From assembly GCA_963801055.1 (NCBI GenBank), contig CAWDDE010000007.1:1-64000 (forward strand): a DNA stretch of 64,000 nucleotides, written 5' to 3'. A model generated the notes under the pieces. The model searched no databases. It saw only the letters and a list, made by a program, of their open reading frames with translations, and was not told where the DNA came from. Source of the stretch: DASUPK01 sp963801055 (lineage in GTDB: Bacteria > Actinomycetota > Thermoleophilia > Solirubrobacterales > 70-9). Below, one piece after another: positions 25,121 through 33,613 of the stretch (its first letter is position 1; each line of letters begins with the position of its first letter). The translations under genes and the position numbers were made by a program.

Positions 25121-25804
25121 ATGCGCGTGCTGATTGTCGAGGACGAGGCCAAGATGGCCGGCCTGATCCGCAAGGGCCTGCGGCAGGAGGGGATGGCCGC
25201 GGACATTGCCGCCAAGGGCGAGGACGCACTCTGGATGGCGGGATCCACCGAGTACGACGCGATCGTCCTCGACCTGATGCTGCCGGGCATCGACGGCTTC
25301 GAGGTCTGCCGGCGTCTGCGTGACGAGGGCGTCTGGTCGCCGATCCTGATGCTGACGGCAAGGGACGGTGTCCGCGACCGGGTTGCGGGTCTGGACAGCG
25401 GGGCGGACGACTACCTGGTGAAGCCCTTCTCCTACGCGGAGCTGCTCGCCCGCCTGCGGGCTCTCGCCAGGCGCCGTAACGGAGAGCGTTCTCCCGAGCT
25501 CCGCGTCGGCGATCTTCGCCTGGATCCGGCGACGCACCAGGTGTGGAGGGGAGACCAGGAAATCGAGCTATCCGCCAAGGAGTTCGCGGTGCTCGAAGTC
25601 TTCATGCGCCGCCCCGGCGAGCTCCTTTCGCGGTTCCAGCTCCTCGAGCACGCCTGGGACTACGAGTACGAGAATCGCTCGAACATCGTCGACTCCTACG
25701 TGCGCCTGCTGCGGAAGAAGATCGACAGGCCCTTCGGGGTCGAGTCAATCCAGACCGTCCGGGGGGCCGGCTACCGCATGCGAGAGAACGGCGGGGCTTC
25801 GTGA
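25121..25804 (+). CDS. OmpR/PhoB-family response regulator
   Basis: This is a 227-residue regulator. Receiver domain: the acidic pocket VEDE at residues 6-9, phospho-acceptor Asp51 in LDLMLPG, Thr in LTARD, and Lys in LVKPFSYAEL. Winged-helix DNA-binding domain at about 130-225: LSAKEFAVLEVFMRRPGEL, SNIVDSYVRLLRKKID and TVRGAGYRM. Its histidine kinase partner overlaps by 4 nt (GTGA). An 11-bp direct repeat upstream is probably its own binding site. The controlled signal is unknown; PepSY genes downstream point to cell-envelope sensing. Confidence 0.96.
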   Translation: MRVLIVEDEAKMAGLIRKGLRQEGMAADIAAKGEDALWMAGSTEYDAIVLDLMLPGIDGFEVCRRLRDEGVWSPILMLTARDGVRDRVAGLDSGADDYLVKPFSYAELLARLRALARRRNGERSPELRVGDLRLDPATHQVWRGDQEIELSAKEFAVLEVFMRRPGELLSRFQLLEHAWDYEYENRSNIVDSYVRLLRKKIDRPFGVESIQTVRGAGYRMRENGGAS

Positions 25805-27165
25805 GCCGGATTCCAATCAGGCTCCGCGTGACGCTGGCCTTTGCGGTGGTAAGCGCGGTCGTCCTCGCGGCGCTCGGCTACTTCGTCTACGCGCGCTTCG
25901 ATGCCGAGCTCAGTGAGCAGATCGACCAGAGCCTCCGCACCCATGGCGACGACATCGCCTCCCTGGTGGGGAACGGTGACCTTGCGCGGAACTCCAAGCT
26001 GCTCGGCCGCGAGGAGAGCTTCGCCCAGGTCCTCACCCCGCAAGGCCAGATCTACGCCAGCACGCCTCAGCTCGGCCGCGATCCACAGCTCACCCCGGCC
26101 GAGGCGGCGCGCGCGTCTCACGCCTCCTTCGTCGTCACCCGCGAGCACGTCCGCAGCATCTCCGGCCAGGCGCGGCTGCTGGCGCGCCCGGCCGACGGCC
26201 CCGGCGGGAGGTTTGTCGTCGTCGCCGCCGCTTCGCTCGACGACCGCAACGACTCGCTCGCCAACCTCGGCACGATCCTCCTGATCGGCGGTCCGGTTGC
26301 CCTGCTGCTCGCCTCGCTCGCGGGCTACCTGGTCTCGGGCCGGGCCCTCCGGCCCGTCGAGGCGATGCGGCGGCGCGCCGCGGCCATCTCGGCTGCCGAG
26401 CCCGAGCAGCGGCTGCCCCTGCCAGGGGCCGACGACGAGATCCGCCGCCTTGGGGAGACGCTCAACCAGATGCTCGCCCGCCTCGAGGCGGGGCTCGAGC
26501 GCGAACGCGCCTTCGTCGACGACGCCAGCCACGAGCTGCGCACCCCGCTGGCCCTGCACAAGACCGAGCTCGAGCTGGCGCTCCGCTACGCGAAAACGCC
26601 GGAGGAGATGCGGGCCGCGATCTCCTCAGCCATCGTCGAGGTCGACCGCCTGATCCAGCTGGCCGAGGACCTGCTCGTCCTCGCCCGCTCCGAGGAGGGC
26701 AAGCTCGCGCTCGACCTGAGGCGGGTGACGGTCGCCGAGCTTCTCGCCGACGTCCGCGAGCGCTTCTCGGCGCGGATCGACGAGACCGGCCGCTCGCTGG
26801 TGATCGAGCCCTCTGACGGTCTGACGGTGGAGGGCGACCGCCTCCGCCTCGAGCAGGCGCTCACCAACCTGGTGGAGAATGCGATCGAGCACGGCGGGGG
26901 AGAGATCACCGTGCACGCGAGCGAGTCGGATGGCGAGGTGGCGATCCACGTCGAGGACCGCGGCCCGGGGTTCGCCCCCGAGTTCATCGGCCGCGCCTTC
27001 GAGCGCTTCAGCCGTGGCGATGCCGCCCGCGGCGGCGACGGGACCGGGCTCGGCCTGGCGATCGTCGAGGCGATCGCGCGGGCGCACCGGGGCAGCGCTC
27101 ACGCGGCAAATCGAAAGGGCGACGGAGCGGACGTCTGGATCGCGCTGCCCGAGGATCATCCGTAG
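25801..27165 (+). CDS. HAMP-domain sensor histidine kinase
   Basis: This is a 454-residue membrane kinase. First helix at about 10-32, an extracytoplasmic sensor of about 120 residues, second helix at about 158-180 (ILLIGGPVALLLASLAGYLV), HAMP to about 230. The HisKA segment DASHELRTPL has phospho-accepting His244, and the HATPase domain has NLVENAIEHGGG, EDRGPGFAPEF and GDGTGLGLAIV. The GTG start overlaps the regulator stop (GTGA), so translation is coupled. The PepSY gene and a lipoprotein gene follow on the same strand. Confidence 0.95.
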   Translation: MSRIPIRLRVTLAFAVVSAVVLAALGYFVYARFDAELSEQIDQSLRTHGDDIASLVGNGDLARNSKLLGREESFAQVLTPQGQIYASTPQLGRDPQLTPAEAARASHASFVVTREHVRSISGQARLLARPADGPGGRFVVVAAASLDDRNDSLANLGTILLIGGPVALLLASLAGYLVSGRALRPVEAMRRRAAAISAAEPEQRLPLPGADDEIRRLGETLNQMLARLEAGLERERAFVDDASHELRTPLALHKTELELALRYAKTPEEMRAAISSAIVEVDRLIQLAEDLLVLARSEEGKLALDLRRVTVAELLADVRERFSARIDETGRSLVIEPSDGLTVEGDRLRLEQALTNLVENAIEHGGGEITVHASESDGEVAIHVEDRGPGFAPEFIGRAFERFSRGDAARGGDGTGLGLAIVEAIARAHRGSAHAANRKGDGADVWIALPEDHP

Positions 27166-27167
27166 GC

Positions 27168-27186
27168 CTTTCACGCTGGATTCATC
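27168..27186 (+). promoter_or_regulatory. Second OmpR-type direct-repeat operator, upstream of the PepSY gene
   Basis: CTTTCACG (27168-27175) and GATTCATC (27179-27186) are 11 bp apart and resemble the CTTTCATC pair before the response-regulator gene. A GGTAAAAG sequence shortly downstream could be part of a -10 region. The PepSY start is 57 bp beyond. Confidence 0.5.
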
Positions 27187-27243
27187 GGCCCGGGGTAAAA
27201 GCCTCGGTGGTAAATCAACTGGGAGGGAAAAGGAGAAGCACCG

Positions 27244-27567
27244 ATGCACGTATCACGCAAGGCCATGATCGTCGGAGGCTCCGTCCTCGCCCTCGCGGCG
27301 GGCGGCGCGGGTACCGCGATCGCGACCAGCAACGACGGCGAGGGCGGCGCCACTGGGCCGGGCGCGGACCAGGCGAAGGCCGCAGCGCTGAGGATCACCC
27401 AGGGCGGCCACGCCAACGCCGTCGAGCGGGATTCCGAAAACGGCGCCACCTGGGAGGTCGAGGTGACCAAGCCCGACGGCAACACCGTCGACGTCCGCCT
27501 CGACCAGAACTACCAGCTGGTCGTCGTCGAGGGCGACAGCGAGAGCAGCGGCGACACCGGCAACTAG
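27244..27567 (+). CDS. Secreted PepSY-domain protein
   Basis: This is a 107-residue protein. A signal peptide spans about residues 1-28 (KAMIVGGSVLALAAGGAGTAIA). The mature part contains one PepSY module: AALRITQGGHANAVERDS, then TWEVEVTKPDGNTVDVRLD and YQLVVVEGDS. PepSY domains are thought to modulate proteases or act as envelope checkpoints. AAGGAG is placed 6-7 nt before the ATG. It follows a two-component system and has a probable regulator box upstream, the usual arrangement for PepSY sensors of this kind. Confidence 0.88.
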   Translation: MHVSRKAMIVGGSVLALAAGGAGTAIATSNDGEGGATGPGADQAKAAALRITQGGHANAVERDSENGATWEVEVTKPDGNTVDVRLDQNYQLVVVEGDSESSGDTGN

Positions 27568-27571
27568 GTCG

Positions 27572-28343
27572 ATGATCTCCGGAGCAAGAGCGCGCGTGGG
27601 AGCAGTCGCGGTCACCGCCGCGCTGCTCCCCGCGCTGCTCGTCGCCTGCGGCGGCTCCTCCGACGAATCCTCGGCGACTCAATCCGCCACCAACACGTTT
27701 CCGCAGTCGAACGAGCCGGCCAACCTGAACCCGGCCGACTTCACCACCGAGATCGACAATCCCTACTTCCCGCTCCCGGTCGGGGCCCGGTGGGACGTCC
27801 GGGTGACCAACCAGGAGGGGGACGTCCAGCGCCAGGTGATCACGGTCAGCGAACAAGACGAAGCAGATCGCCGACGGGGTCACGGCTCGCGTGGTCCACG
27901 ACGTCGTCAGCGAGGGCGGCAAGCCCGTCGAGATCACCGAGGACTGGTACGCCCAGGACTCCGAGGGCAACGTCTGGTACTTCGGCGAGAACACCGCCGA
28001 GATCCACAACGGCAAGAGGGACACGAGCGGGTCCTTCGAGGCCGGGGTCGAACGGCGCCGACGCCGGGATCGCGATGCTCGCCCACCCGACGCCGGGTCA
28101 GACCTACCGGGAGGAGTACTACGTCGGGCCACGCCGAGGACCGCAGCCGGGTGCTCGCCCTGGACCAGCAGGCCGAGGTCCCCTTCGGCCACTTCACGGA
28201 ACGTGATCCTGACCGAGGACTACACGCCGGTCGAGCCGAACGTGCTCGAGCTCAAGTTCTACGCCCCGGGCATCGGGCAGGTGCTCGCCCAGACCGTCTC
28301 CGGCGGCTCCGAGCGCGAGGAGCTGATCAGCTTCACAAAGTAG
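27572..28343 (+). pseudogene. Putative lipoprotein of unknown function, four frameshifts
   Basis: The N-terminus has a lipobox (LLPALLVACGGS). The protein then reads NPADFTTEIDNPYFPLPVG and RWDVRVTNQEG. One extra base each near 27855, 28050, 28128 and 28199 moves the frame, giving VEITEDWYAQDSEGNVWYFG, GADAGIAMLAHPTPGQTY, RVLALDQQAEVPFGHFT and VILTEDYTPVEPNVLELKFY. It ends EREELISFTK. Corrected length is about 255 residues. All four shifts are single insertions with no lost conserved segment, so the gene is probably intact in the organism. It is co-directional with the PepSY gene, 4 nt downstream. Confidence 0.75.
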
Positions 28344-28362
28344 CCCTACTTGTTCGGCGCGG

Positions 28363-28917
28363 TCAGGGCAGCTTGAAGTCGTTGAAGTACCAGAGGGCGC
28401 TCGTGTACCAGAGCACCGCCACCGTGACGACCAGGGTGCCGCCCACCAGCGGCAGCGCCCAGCCCGGCAAGCGCCAGCGCGGCGACTGCACCAGGATGAC
28501 CTTGGCGACGAAGGCGCCATAGATGAAGCAGCCGGCGATGGAATGGACGGCCACCCGGGTGTCGACGTCGGTCTGGACTCCGTAGGCGAAGGCGCAGTGG
28601 TAGGCGATCGGAATCGTGAGCAGGATCGCGAATGCGCCGACCGCCCGGTGTACGGGCCCGATCTGGGGAGGGGCGATGCCTATCCAGGGCAGTTTCCCGT
28701 AGATCCACAAAGCTAGCCCGAGCTGCACGGCGGCAAAGGCGAGCACGCCGGTCGCGAGCCACGACTTGAGATCGAACGTGTCCGGACCCGTCTCCCCGAA
28801 CAGGGAGGTCGTGTAGTCGGGTGTGTGCTGGGTGCCGAAGACGTAGAGGCCCACCGCGACGACTGCGGCCGCCAGCCCGGCCACGCTGAGGTATCGGAGG
28901 GCGGGGCTGGCGGCCAC
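28363..28917 (-). CDS. DUF6529-type multi-pass membrane protein
   Basis: This is a 184-residue protein with about five hydrophobic helices. Conserved-looking His residues sit in PVHRAVGAFA, AYHCAFAYG and VHSIAGCFIYG. This spacing within helices suggests a cytochrome b561-like haem-binding bundle; that part is inferred. It ends WYTSALWYFNDFKLP. It is convergent with the frameshifted lipoprotein gene and followed upstream by the ECF41 gene on the same strand. Confidence 0.72.
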   Translation of the reverse strand: MAASPALRYLSVAGLAAAVVAVGLYVFGTQHTPDYTTSLFGETGPDTFDLKSWLATGVLAFAAVQLGLALWIYGKLPWIGIAPPQIGPVHRAVGAFAILLTIPIAYHCAFAYGVQTDVDTRVAVHSIAGCFIYGAFVAKVILVQSPRWRLPGWALPLVGGTLVVTVAVLWYTSALWYFNDFKLP

Positions 28918-28946
28918 GCATCGATACTACGCCCGGCCTGGGAGAT

Positions 28947-29819
28947 CTAGTCGTCCGATCGCGACAGCCGGTCGGGATCCAGCACCAGGTCCATCGAGGT
29001 GATCCGGCCGCCGCTGATCGTGCACTCCGTGGCGCCGATTATCTTGCCGTCCCGCTCGGTGACCATGCCCGGTGAGCCGTTGACCGTCGCGGGCCGCGCG
29101 ATCTGGACGAACGGGCGACCCTGCGTGATGACCTGCTCGGCGACGTTCTCCGCGCCGACGGTGGAGAGGGCGGCGGTGCGTGGGTCGCCCGGGGCGGCAT
29201 GGACCCGGATGGTGACCTCCGGGTCGAGCACCTCGAGCAGCGCCTCGAAGTCGCCAGCCCTTGCGGCGGCCAGGAAGGCGTCGATCACCTGGCGCTGCTC
29301 GGCCAGGTCGTGATCGCCCTCAGGTCTCGCGCCCCGGACCCGGCGGCGCGCACGGCTGGCGAGCTGGCGTGCCGCGTCGGGAGTGCGACCGGCTATCTCA
29401 CCGATCTCCGAGAAGGGAACTCCGAACATGTCGTGGAGGACGAACGCGATCCGCTCCGCGGGCGTGAGCGTTTCGAGCACGACCAGCATCGCCAGTCCGA
29501 CCGACTCGGCGAGCTCGGCCTCCTCCGCCGGGTTCTCCTCGGTCTCGATCGTGACAATCGGGTCGTACGGGCCCTCCTCGGGCACCTCGCCGCGCGCCCT
29601 GCGCGCCCTGAGCATGTCGAGGCAGATTCGGCCGACCACAGTGGTCAGCCAGCCGCCCAGGTTCTCGACCGAGTCGGAATCGCTCCGGCTCAGCCGCAGC
29701 CAGGCCTCCTGCACCGCATCGTCGGCCTCGCTCTGTGAGCCGAGCATCCGGTAGGCCACCGCCCGTAGCTGGGGCCGGTTGCTCTCGAACTCCTGGGCCA
29801 GAAGTGTGTCGTCGGTCAC
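28947..29819 (-). CDS. ECF41-family RNA polymerase sigma factor with SnoaL-like C-terminal domain
   Basis: This is a 290-residue protein (SigJ-like). Sigma region 2 (RAVAYRMLGSQSEADDAVQE with AWLRL) lies at about residues 15-45, and region 4 (LTPAERIAFVLHDMFGVPF followed by EIAGRTPDAARQLASRARR) at about 115-160. A SnoaL/NTF2-like domain at about 170-285 replaces a separate anti-sigma factor in this group and controls activity. The gene is divergent from an MFS exporter, and each strand of the gap carries an ECF41-type promoter, indicating autoregulation and control of the exporter. Confidence 0.93.
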   Translation of the reverse strand: MTDDTLLAQEFESNRPQLRAVAYRMLGSQSEADDAVQEAWLRLSRSDSDSVENLGGWLTTVVGRICLDMLRARRARGEVPEEGPYDPIVTIETEENPAEEAELAESVGLAMLVVLETLTPAERIAFVLHDMFGVPFSEIGEIAGRTPDAARQLASRARRRVRGARPEGDHDLAEQRQVIDAFLAAARAGDFEALLEVLDPEVTIRVHAAPGDPRTAALSTVGAENVAEQVITQGRPFVQIARPATVNGSPGMVTERDGKIIGATECTISGGRITSMDLVLDPDRLSRSDD

Positions 29820-29823
29820 GGTC

Positions 29824-29850
29824 GGTCACACCCTCTCGTTCGGTTCCGTC
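29824..29850 (+). promoter_or_regulatory. ECF41-type promoter driving the MFS gene
   Basis: GGTCACA (29824-29830), a 16-bp spacer and CGTC (29847-29850) match the known ECF41 consensus TGTCACA-N16-CGTC at 10 of 11 positions with exact spacing. The MFS ATG lies 51 bp beyond the -10. Confidence 0.7.
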
Positions 29851-29858
29851 ATAGCAGT

Positions 29859-29885
29859 GACGAACGAAACGTGGCCGATGTGACG
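29859..29885 (-). promoter_or_regulatory. ECF41-type promoter driving the sigma factor gene
   Basis: On the minus strand CGTCACA (29885-29879), a 16-bp spacer and CGTC (29862-29859) match the ECF41 consensus with one mismatch. The sigma gene starts 40 bp beyond. It is back to back with the plus-strand promoter. Confidence 0.7.
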
Positions 29886-29901
29886 GCCGAAGGAGGATCA
29901 A

Positions 29902-31477
29902 ATGGCTCGGAAATGGTGGACCCTGATCGCCGTCTCGGTGGCGACTTTCATGCTCCTGCTCGACATCACGGTCGTGAACGTGGCGCTGCCGCAGATTCGC
30001 GATGACCTCGGTGGGAGCTTCAGCGACCTGCAGTGGGTCGTCGACGCCTACGCGCTCACCCTCGCCGCCCTAGTCCTGACCGCCGGCTCGCTCGCCGACC
30101 GGCTCGGGAGGCGGCGATTGTTCGTTTGGGGGCTCGGGATCTTCTCGGCCGCCTCGCTGCTCTGCGGCCTGGCCCCCGACCCGACCTTCCTGAATATCGC
30201 GCGGGCCCTCCAGGGCATCGGCGGCGCGGTGATGTTCGCCGTCTCGCTCGCGCTGCTGGCGCAGGAGTTCCCGGCCGGCCGCGAGCGCGCAAACGCGATG
30301 GGCATCTACGGCGCCACGATCGGCGTCGCGGTGGCGATCGGGCCGCTTGTGGGCGGCGCGCTCACCGACGGGCTCGGGTGGCAGTCGATCTTCTATCTCA
30401 ACGTCCCGATTGGGCTCACGGCCATCGGAGTCACCTTCGCCAGGCTGCGGGAGAGCCGTGATCCGAACGCGACCCGCGTCGACTGGCCCGGCGTGGCCAC
30501 GTTCAGCGCGGCGCTCTTCATGCTGGTGTTGGCGCTGGTGCGCGGCAACGACGAGGGCTGGGGATCGACCCAGATCGTCGCTCTGTTGGCTGGCTCAGCG
30601 GTCCTGCTGGCGGCGTTCGTCGCGATCGAGCGCCGCGTGCGCGAGCCGATGCTGCCCCTCGGGCTCTTCAAGCGCCCGGCGTTCACCGGGGTGCAGCTCG
30701 GTGCCTTCGCGATCTCCGCGTCGGCGTTCGCCCTGTTCCTCTACATCGGGCTCTACCTGCAGAACTACCTGGGCTACACGCCGCTCCAGGCGGGCCTGCG
30801 CTACCTACCGATCACGCTGGCGGCGTTCCTGCTCTCGCCGGTGGCCGCTGCGCTGCTCACTCGGGTCCCGGCAAGGGTGTTGATGAGCGTCGGCCTGGCG
30901 GTCTCGGGCGCCGGTCTGCTGCTCATGTCCGGGATCAACGCCGGCTCGGAATGGACGACCCTGCTCGGCGGCTTCCTGGTCCTCGGCGCCGGCGTCGGAC
31001 TGCTCAACCCGGTGATCGGGGACGTCGCGCTCAGCGTCGTGCCGAAGGAGCGGAGCGGCATGGCGGCCGGCATCAACGACACCTTCCGCCAGGTCGGTGT
31101 CGCGGTCGGTGTCGCGGTCTGGGGCGCCATCTTCGTCGCCCAGGGCGCCGCCAAGGTCAGCGACCTGACGGCGGGGACCGCCACGGCGCAGCGGCGACCA
31201 GCCGCGCCAGCTGGTGGAGGCCGCTTCCTCGGGCAGCCTGCCCCAGGCTCTGGCGGCGGTGCCGCAGCAGGCGCAGCCGGCTGTCGAGCACGCCGCGCGC
31301 GAGGGCTTCCTCGCCGGCTTCAACGACGTGCTCACCCTCGGCGGGCTGCTCTGCCTCGCCGGGGCGGTGCTGGCGCTCTGGCTGGTCCGCGAGCGCGAGA
31401 TCGAGCGCGAGCCGATCGAGCCGGCGGAGCCGACCGAGGCGCCGCAGCCCATCCCGGTGGTGGCCGCGGCCGAGTAG
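29902..31477 (+). CDS. DHA2-family MFS drug exporter (14 TM), one frameshift
   Basis: EmrB/QacA-type proton antiporter. The first helix TFMLLLDITVVNVALPQIRD holds the Asp typical of the family. LADRLGRRRLFVWG is motif A, and GPLVGGALTDGLGWQSIFY is motif C and its following loop. Fourteen hydrophobic segments run to the end. One extra base near 31186 breaks the loop before the last helix; the frame continues as SGSLPQALAAVPQQAQPAV, FNDVLTLGGLLCLAGAVLAL and ends VVAAAE at 31477. AAGGAGG precedes the ATG. An ECF41-type promoter lies just upstream. Confidence 0.92.
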
Positions 31478-31501
31478 ACGCGACCTGTCATCCCCCGACA
31501 G

Positions 31502-31532
31502 GAGAGGCGGCCCCTTGCAGGGGCCGCCTCTC
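31502..31532 (+). terminator. Strong hairpin after the MFS gene
   Basis: GAGAGGCGGCCCC (31502-31514) pairs perfectly with GGGGCCGCCTCTC (31520-31532) around the loop TTGCA, a 13-bp stem. No T tract follows. It separates the MFS gene from the next gene, which starts 17 bp later. Confidence 0.7.
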
Positions 31533-31548
31533 GCGTTAGGTTGAGCGA

Positions 31549-31902
31549 GTGGATCGCGAGGAGAATCTGCGCGGGACCTACCGGGCGTTCAACGACCGGG
31601 ACATCGACGCCGTCCTGGAGCTGTTGCACCCCAAGGTCGACTGGCCGAACGCATGGGAGGGGGGCCGCGTCGTCGGTCGGGACGCCGTCCGCGATTACTG
31701 GACCCGCCAGTTCGCCGAGATCTCGAGCAAGGTCCAGCCCGAGTCATTCACGGAAGAGCCGGATGGTGCCATCACCGTCGAGGTCCATCAGATCGTCCAC
31801 GATGCCAACAGCGGCGACCTGCTCACCGACTCCCGAGTCCGGCATCGCTACTGGTTCGACGGCGAGGGTCTGGTGACTCGGATGGAGGTGCTCGAGAGCT
31901 AG
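31549..31902 (+). CDS. SnoaL-like nuclear transport factor 2 family protein
   Basis: This is a 117-residue single-domain protein: LRGTYRAFNDRDIDAVLELL, then KVDWPNAWEGGRVVGRDAVR, DYWTRQFAEISS, and a C-terminal VRHRYWFDGEGLVTRMEV. This is the NTF2/SnoaL alpha+beta cone, used for small hydrophobic ligands or as a cyclase/isomerase. No specific catalytic residue can be assigned. GTG start. It stands between a terminator and another SnoaL-like gene. Confidence 0.82.
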   Translation: MDREENLRGTYRAFNDRDIDAVLELLHPKVDWPNAWEGGRVVGRDAVRDYWTRQFAEISSKVQPESFTEEPDGAITVEVHQIVHDANSGDLLTDSRVRHRYWFDGEGLVTRMEVLES

Positions 31903-32011
31903 TCGAGTTGCTTCGCGGAGAGACCCCGCGACGTTGAAGCCCGCTCGCACCCTTGCCACCGCCAACCCCACGACATAGGGTGGGCAGATAGGGCAATCAC
32001 TGGAGGTACTG

Positions 32012-32452
32012 ATGGCAGTTGACGCGAACATCGAGGCTTCGAGGCGCGTTATCGAGGAGGCCTTCAACGAGGGGAAGCTCGATGTGCTCGATGAGATCTG
32101 CGCGGATGACTTCATCGGACACGACCCCCTCGCCGGGGACCAGAACGTGGCGGCAGTGAAGCAGACGATCGCCGGATACCGGGACGCCTTTCCCGATCTC
32201 ACCTTCTCGATCGAGGACGTCATCGGCGCCGACGATCGGGTGGCGATCCGCTGGCGCGCGGAGGGCACGTTCCAGAACGAGTTCATGGGTCAGCAGCCGA
32301 CCGGCGAGAAGGGCGAGCCGACCGAAGGCATCTCGATCGATCGCTTTGACGACGACGGCAAGCTCGTCGAGACCTGGAACCACTGGGACACCATCGGGTT
32401 CATGAGGGAAATCGGGATGATCCCCGAGGGGGCCTCGGCCGCCACGGGCTAG
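32012..32452 (+). CDS. Ester cyclase (SnoaL-like polyketide cyclase family)
   Basis: This is a 146-residue protein: VIEEAFNEGKLDVLDEICAD followed by DFIGHDP, then AVKQTIAGYRDAFPDLTFSI, RVAIRWRAEGTFQ, GISIDRFDDDGKLVETWNHW and a tail. The HD and WNHWD segments are typical of SnoaL-type ester cyclases. TGGAGG precedes the ATG by 6-7 nt. A bidirectional terminator separates it from the convergent gene. Confidence 0.85.
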   Translation: MAVDANIEASRRVIEEAFNEGKLDVLDEICADDFIGHDPLAGDQNVAAVKQTIAGYRDAFPDLTFSIEDVIGADDRVAIRWRAEGTFQNEFMGQQPTGEKGEPTEGISIDRFDDDGKLVETWNHWDTIGFMREIGMIPEGASAATG

Positions 32453-32469
32453 CCTGTCGCCGAATACGT

Positions 32470-32491
32470 CCGCGGCTCCGCCGAGCCGCGG
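32470..32491. terminator. Bidirectional hairpin terminator
   Basis: CCGCGGCTC (32470-32478) pairs perfectly with GAGCCGCGG (32483-32491) around CGCC. It lies exactly between two convergent genes, ending at the last base before the 32492 stop. Confidence 0.6.
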
Positions 32492-32941
32492 CTAGCCGAC
32501 CTTCGTGTAGATCAGATCGAAGTCGGTCCGGAAGTTCTCGCCGCCCTCGGCCAGCTCCCAGCGACCCTCGATCCTGTTGCCGTCGTCAGTGATGGTCGCG
32601 CTGAAGCGCTGCGAGAAGGGGGCGCCATCGCGCCAGAGCTTCCACTCGCCGCCGCCGATGCTCATCTCGTAGACGCGGCAGACGCCGCGGTCGTCGGAGT
32701 AGAGCTGGTAGTAGGTCCCGTTGGCGGCGTCGCAGCCGATCACGCAGACGCCGTCGGGCGCCTCGGGCATCTCGATCGTCGAACGCTCGAGCAACAGCTG
32801 GTTGCCCTCCATCCATTCGAAGCTGGTTCGCGCCTCGCCGGGCCACGGCTCGCCGCCGGGCGGGATCGCCTCCATCGTCCACTCGCCGATCAGGACTTCG
32901 AGCACCTTGAGCGCGTCCTCCGCGGTTGGCTGATCGATCAT
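32492..32941 (-). CDS. DUF1579-like lipocalin-type protein
   Basis: This is a 149-residue protein without a signal peptide. LEVLIGEWTMEAIPPGGEP, FEWMEGNQLLLERSTIEMP, TYYQLYSDDRGVCRVYEMSI and IEGRWELAEGGENFRTDFDL show the alternating beta pattern and the GxW start of calycin-like DUF1579 relatives. The match is from pattern, not certain. Downstream by 11 nt of a RibD-type reductase gene on the same strand. Confidence 0.7.
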   Translation of the reverse strand: MIDQPTAEDALKVLEVLIGEWTMEAIPPGGEPWPGEARTSFEWMEGNQLLLERSTIEMPEAPDGVCVIGCDAANGTYYQLYSDDRGVCRVYEMSIGGGEWKLWRDGAPFSQRFSATITDDGNRIEGRWELAEGGENFRTDFDLIYTKVG

Positions 32942-32952
32942 CCTTCCTCCCT

Positions 32953-33522
32953 TCAGACGGCTCGCTGGTAGACCTGCAGGACGACGCCATCGGAGCCGAC
33001 CGGCCTCACCTCGACCAGCTCAAGCGGATTCTTGGCAGTGTGATCCCGGAAAAGTCGCTTCCCCTTCCCGAGCACGACCGGGAATACCATCAGCCGCAGC
33101 TCGTCGACGAGGTCTGCGTCGAGCAGGCTCTTGAGCAGCTTGGCGCTGCCCGCGACCAGGATGACGCCATCGATCTGCTCCTTCAGCTTGGCGATCTCCG
33201 CGACGGCGTCGCCGCTCAGCACCGTCGTGTTCTGCCACTCCGGGTCCTCGAGCGAATCCGAGACCACGTACTTGGGCATCGAGTTGAACTTGTCCGCGAA
33301 CTCGCCCTCGCGCGAGGGCCAGGCGGCCGCGAACTCCTCGTAGGTGGCGCGGCCGAGCAGCTGGGCCTCGGCCTCCATGGTCTCGTCCGTCTTGAACTTG
33401 TCGCCCTCCTCGCCGCGCTCGAACTCGAACGCCCAGCCGCCGCGCTCGAAGTTCTCGGAGCCGCCCGGGTCCTCGAAGACTCCGTCGACGGTCACGAACT
33501 CGGTCACCACCAGCTTCCCCAT
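32953..33522 (-). CDS. Dihydrofolate reductase family (RibD C-terminal-like) protein
   Basis: This is a 189-residue reductase-like protein: MGKLVVTEFVTVDGVFEDPG, AQLLGRATYEEFAAAWPSR, NSMPKYVVSDSLEDPEWQN, VILVAGSAKLLKSLLDADLV with DELRLMVFPVVLGKGKRLF. GSAKL and ELRLxVFPVVLGxGKRLF are hallmarks of the RibD-C/YyaP fold that binds NADPH. The substrate is unknown. A paralogue with about 60% similar sequence lies at 35041-35613. Confidence 0.92.
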   Translation of the reverse strand: MGKLVVTEFVTVDGVFEDPGGSENFERGGWAFEFERGEEGDKFKTDETMEAEAQLLGRATYEEFAAAWPSREGEFADKFNSMPKYVVSDSLEDPEWQNTTVLSGDAVAEIAKLKEQIDGVILVAGSAKLLKSLLDADLVDELRLMVFPVVLGKGKRLFRDHTAKNPLELVEVRPVGSDGVVLQVYQRAV

Positions 33523-33613
33523 TTCACGTCCTCCTCTCAGTCCGGCCGCCAGTTATGACGGCCCCACCCCTGGAAACTAATCGGAAGTCCGCTCCATACC
33601 CGATAATCCCCCG

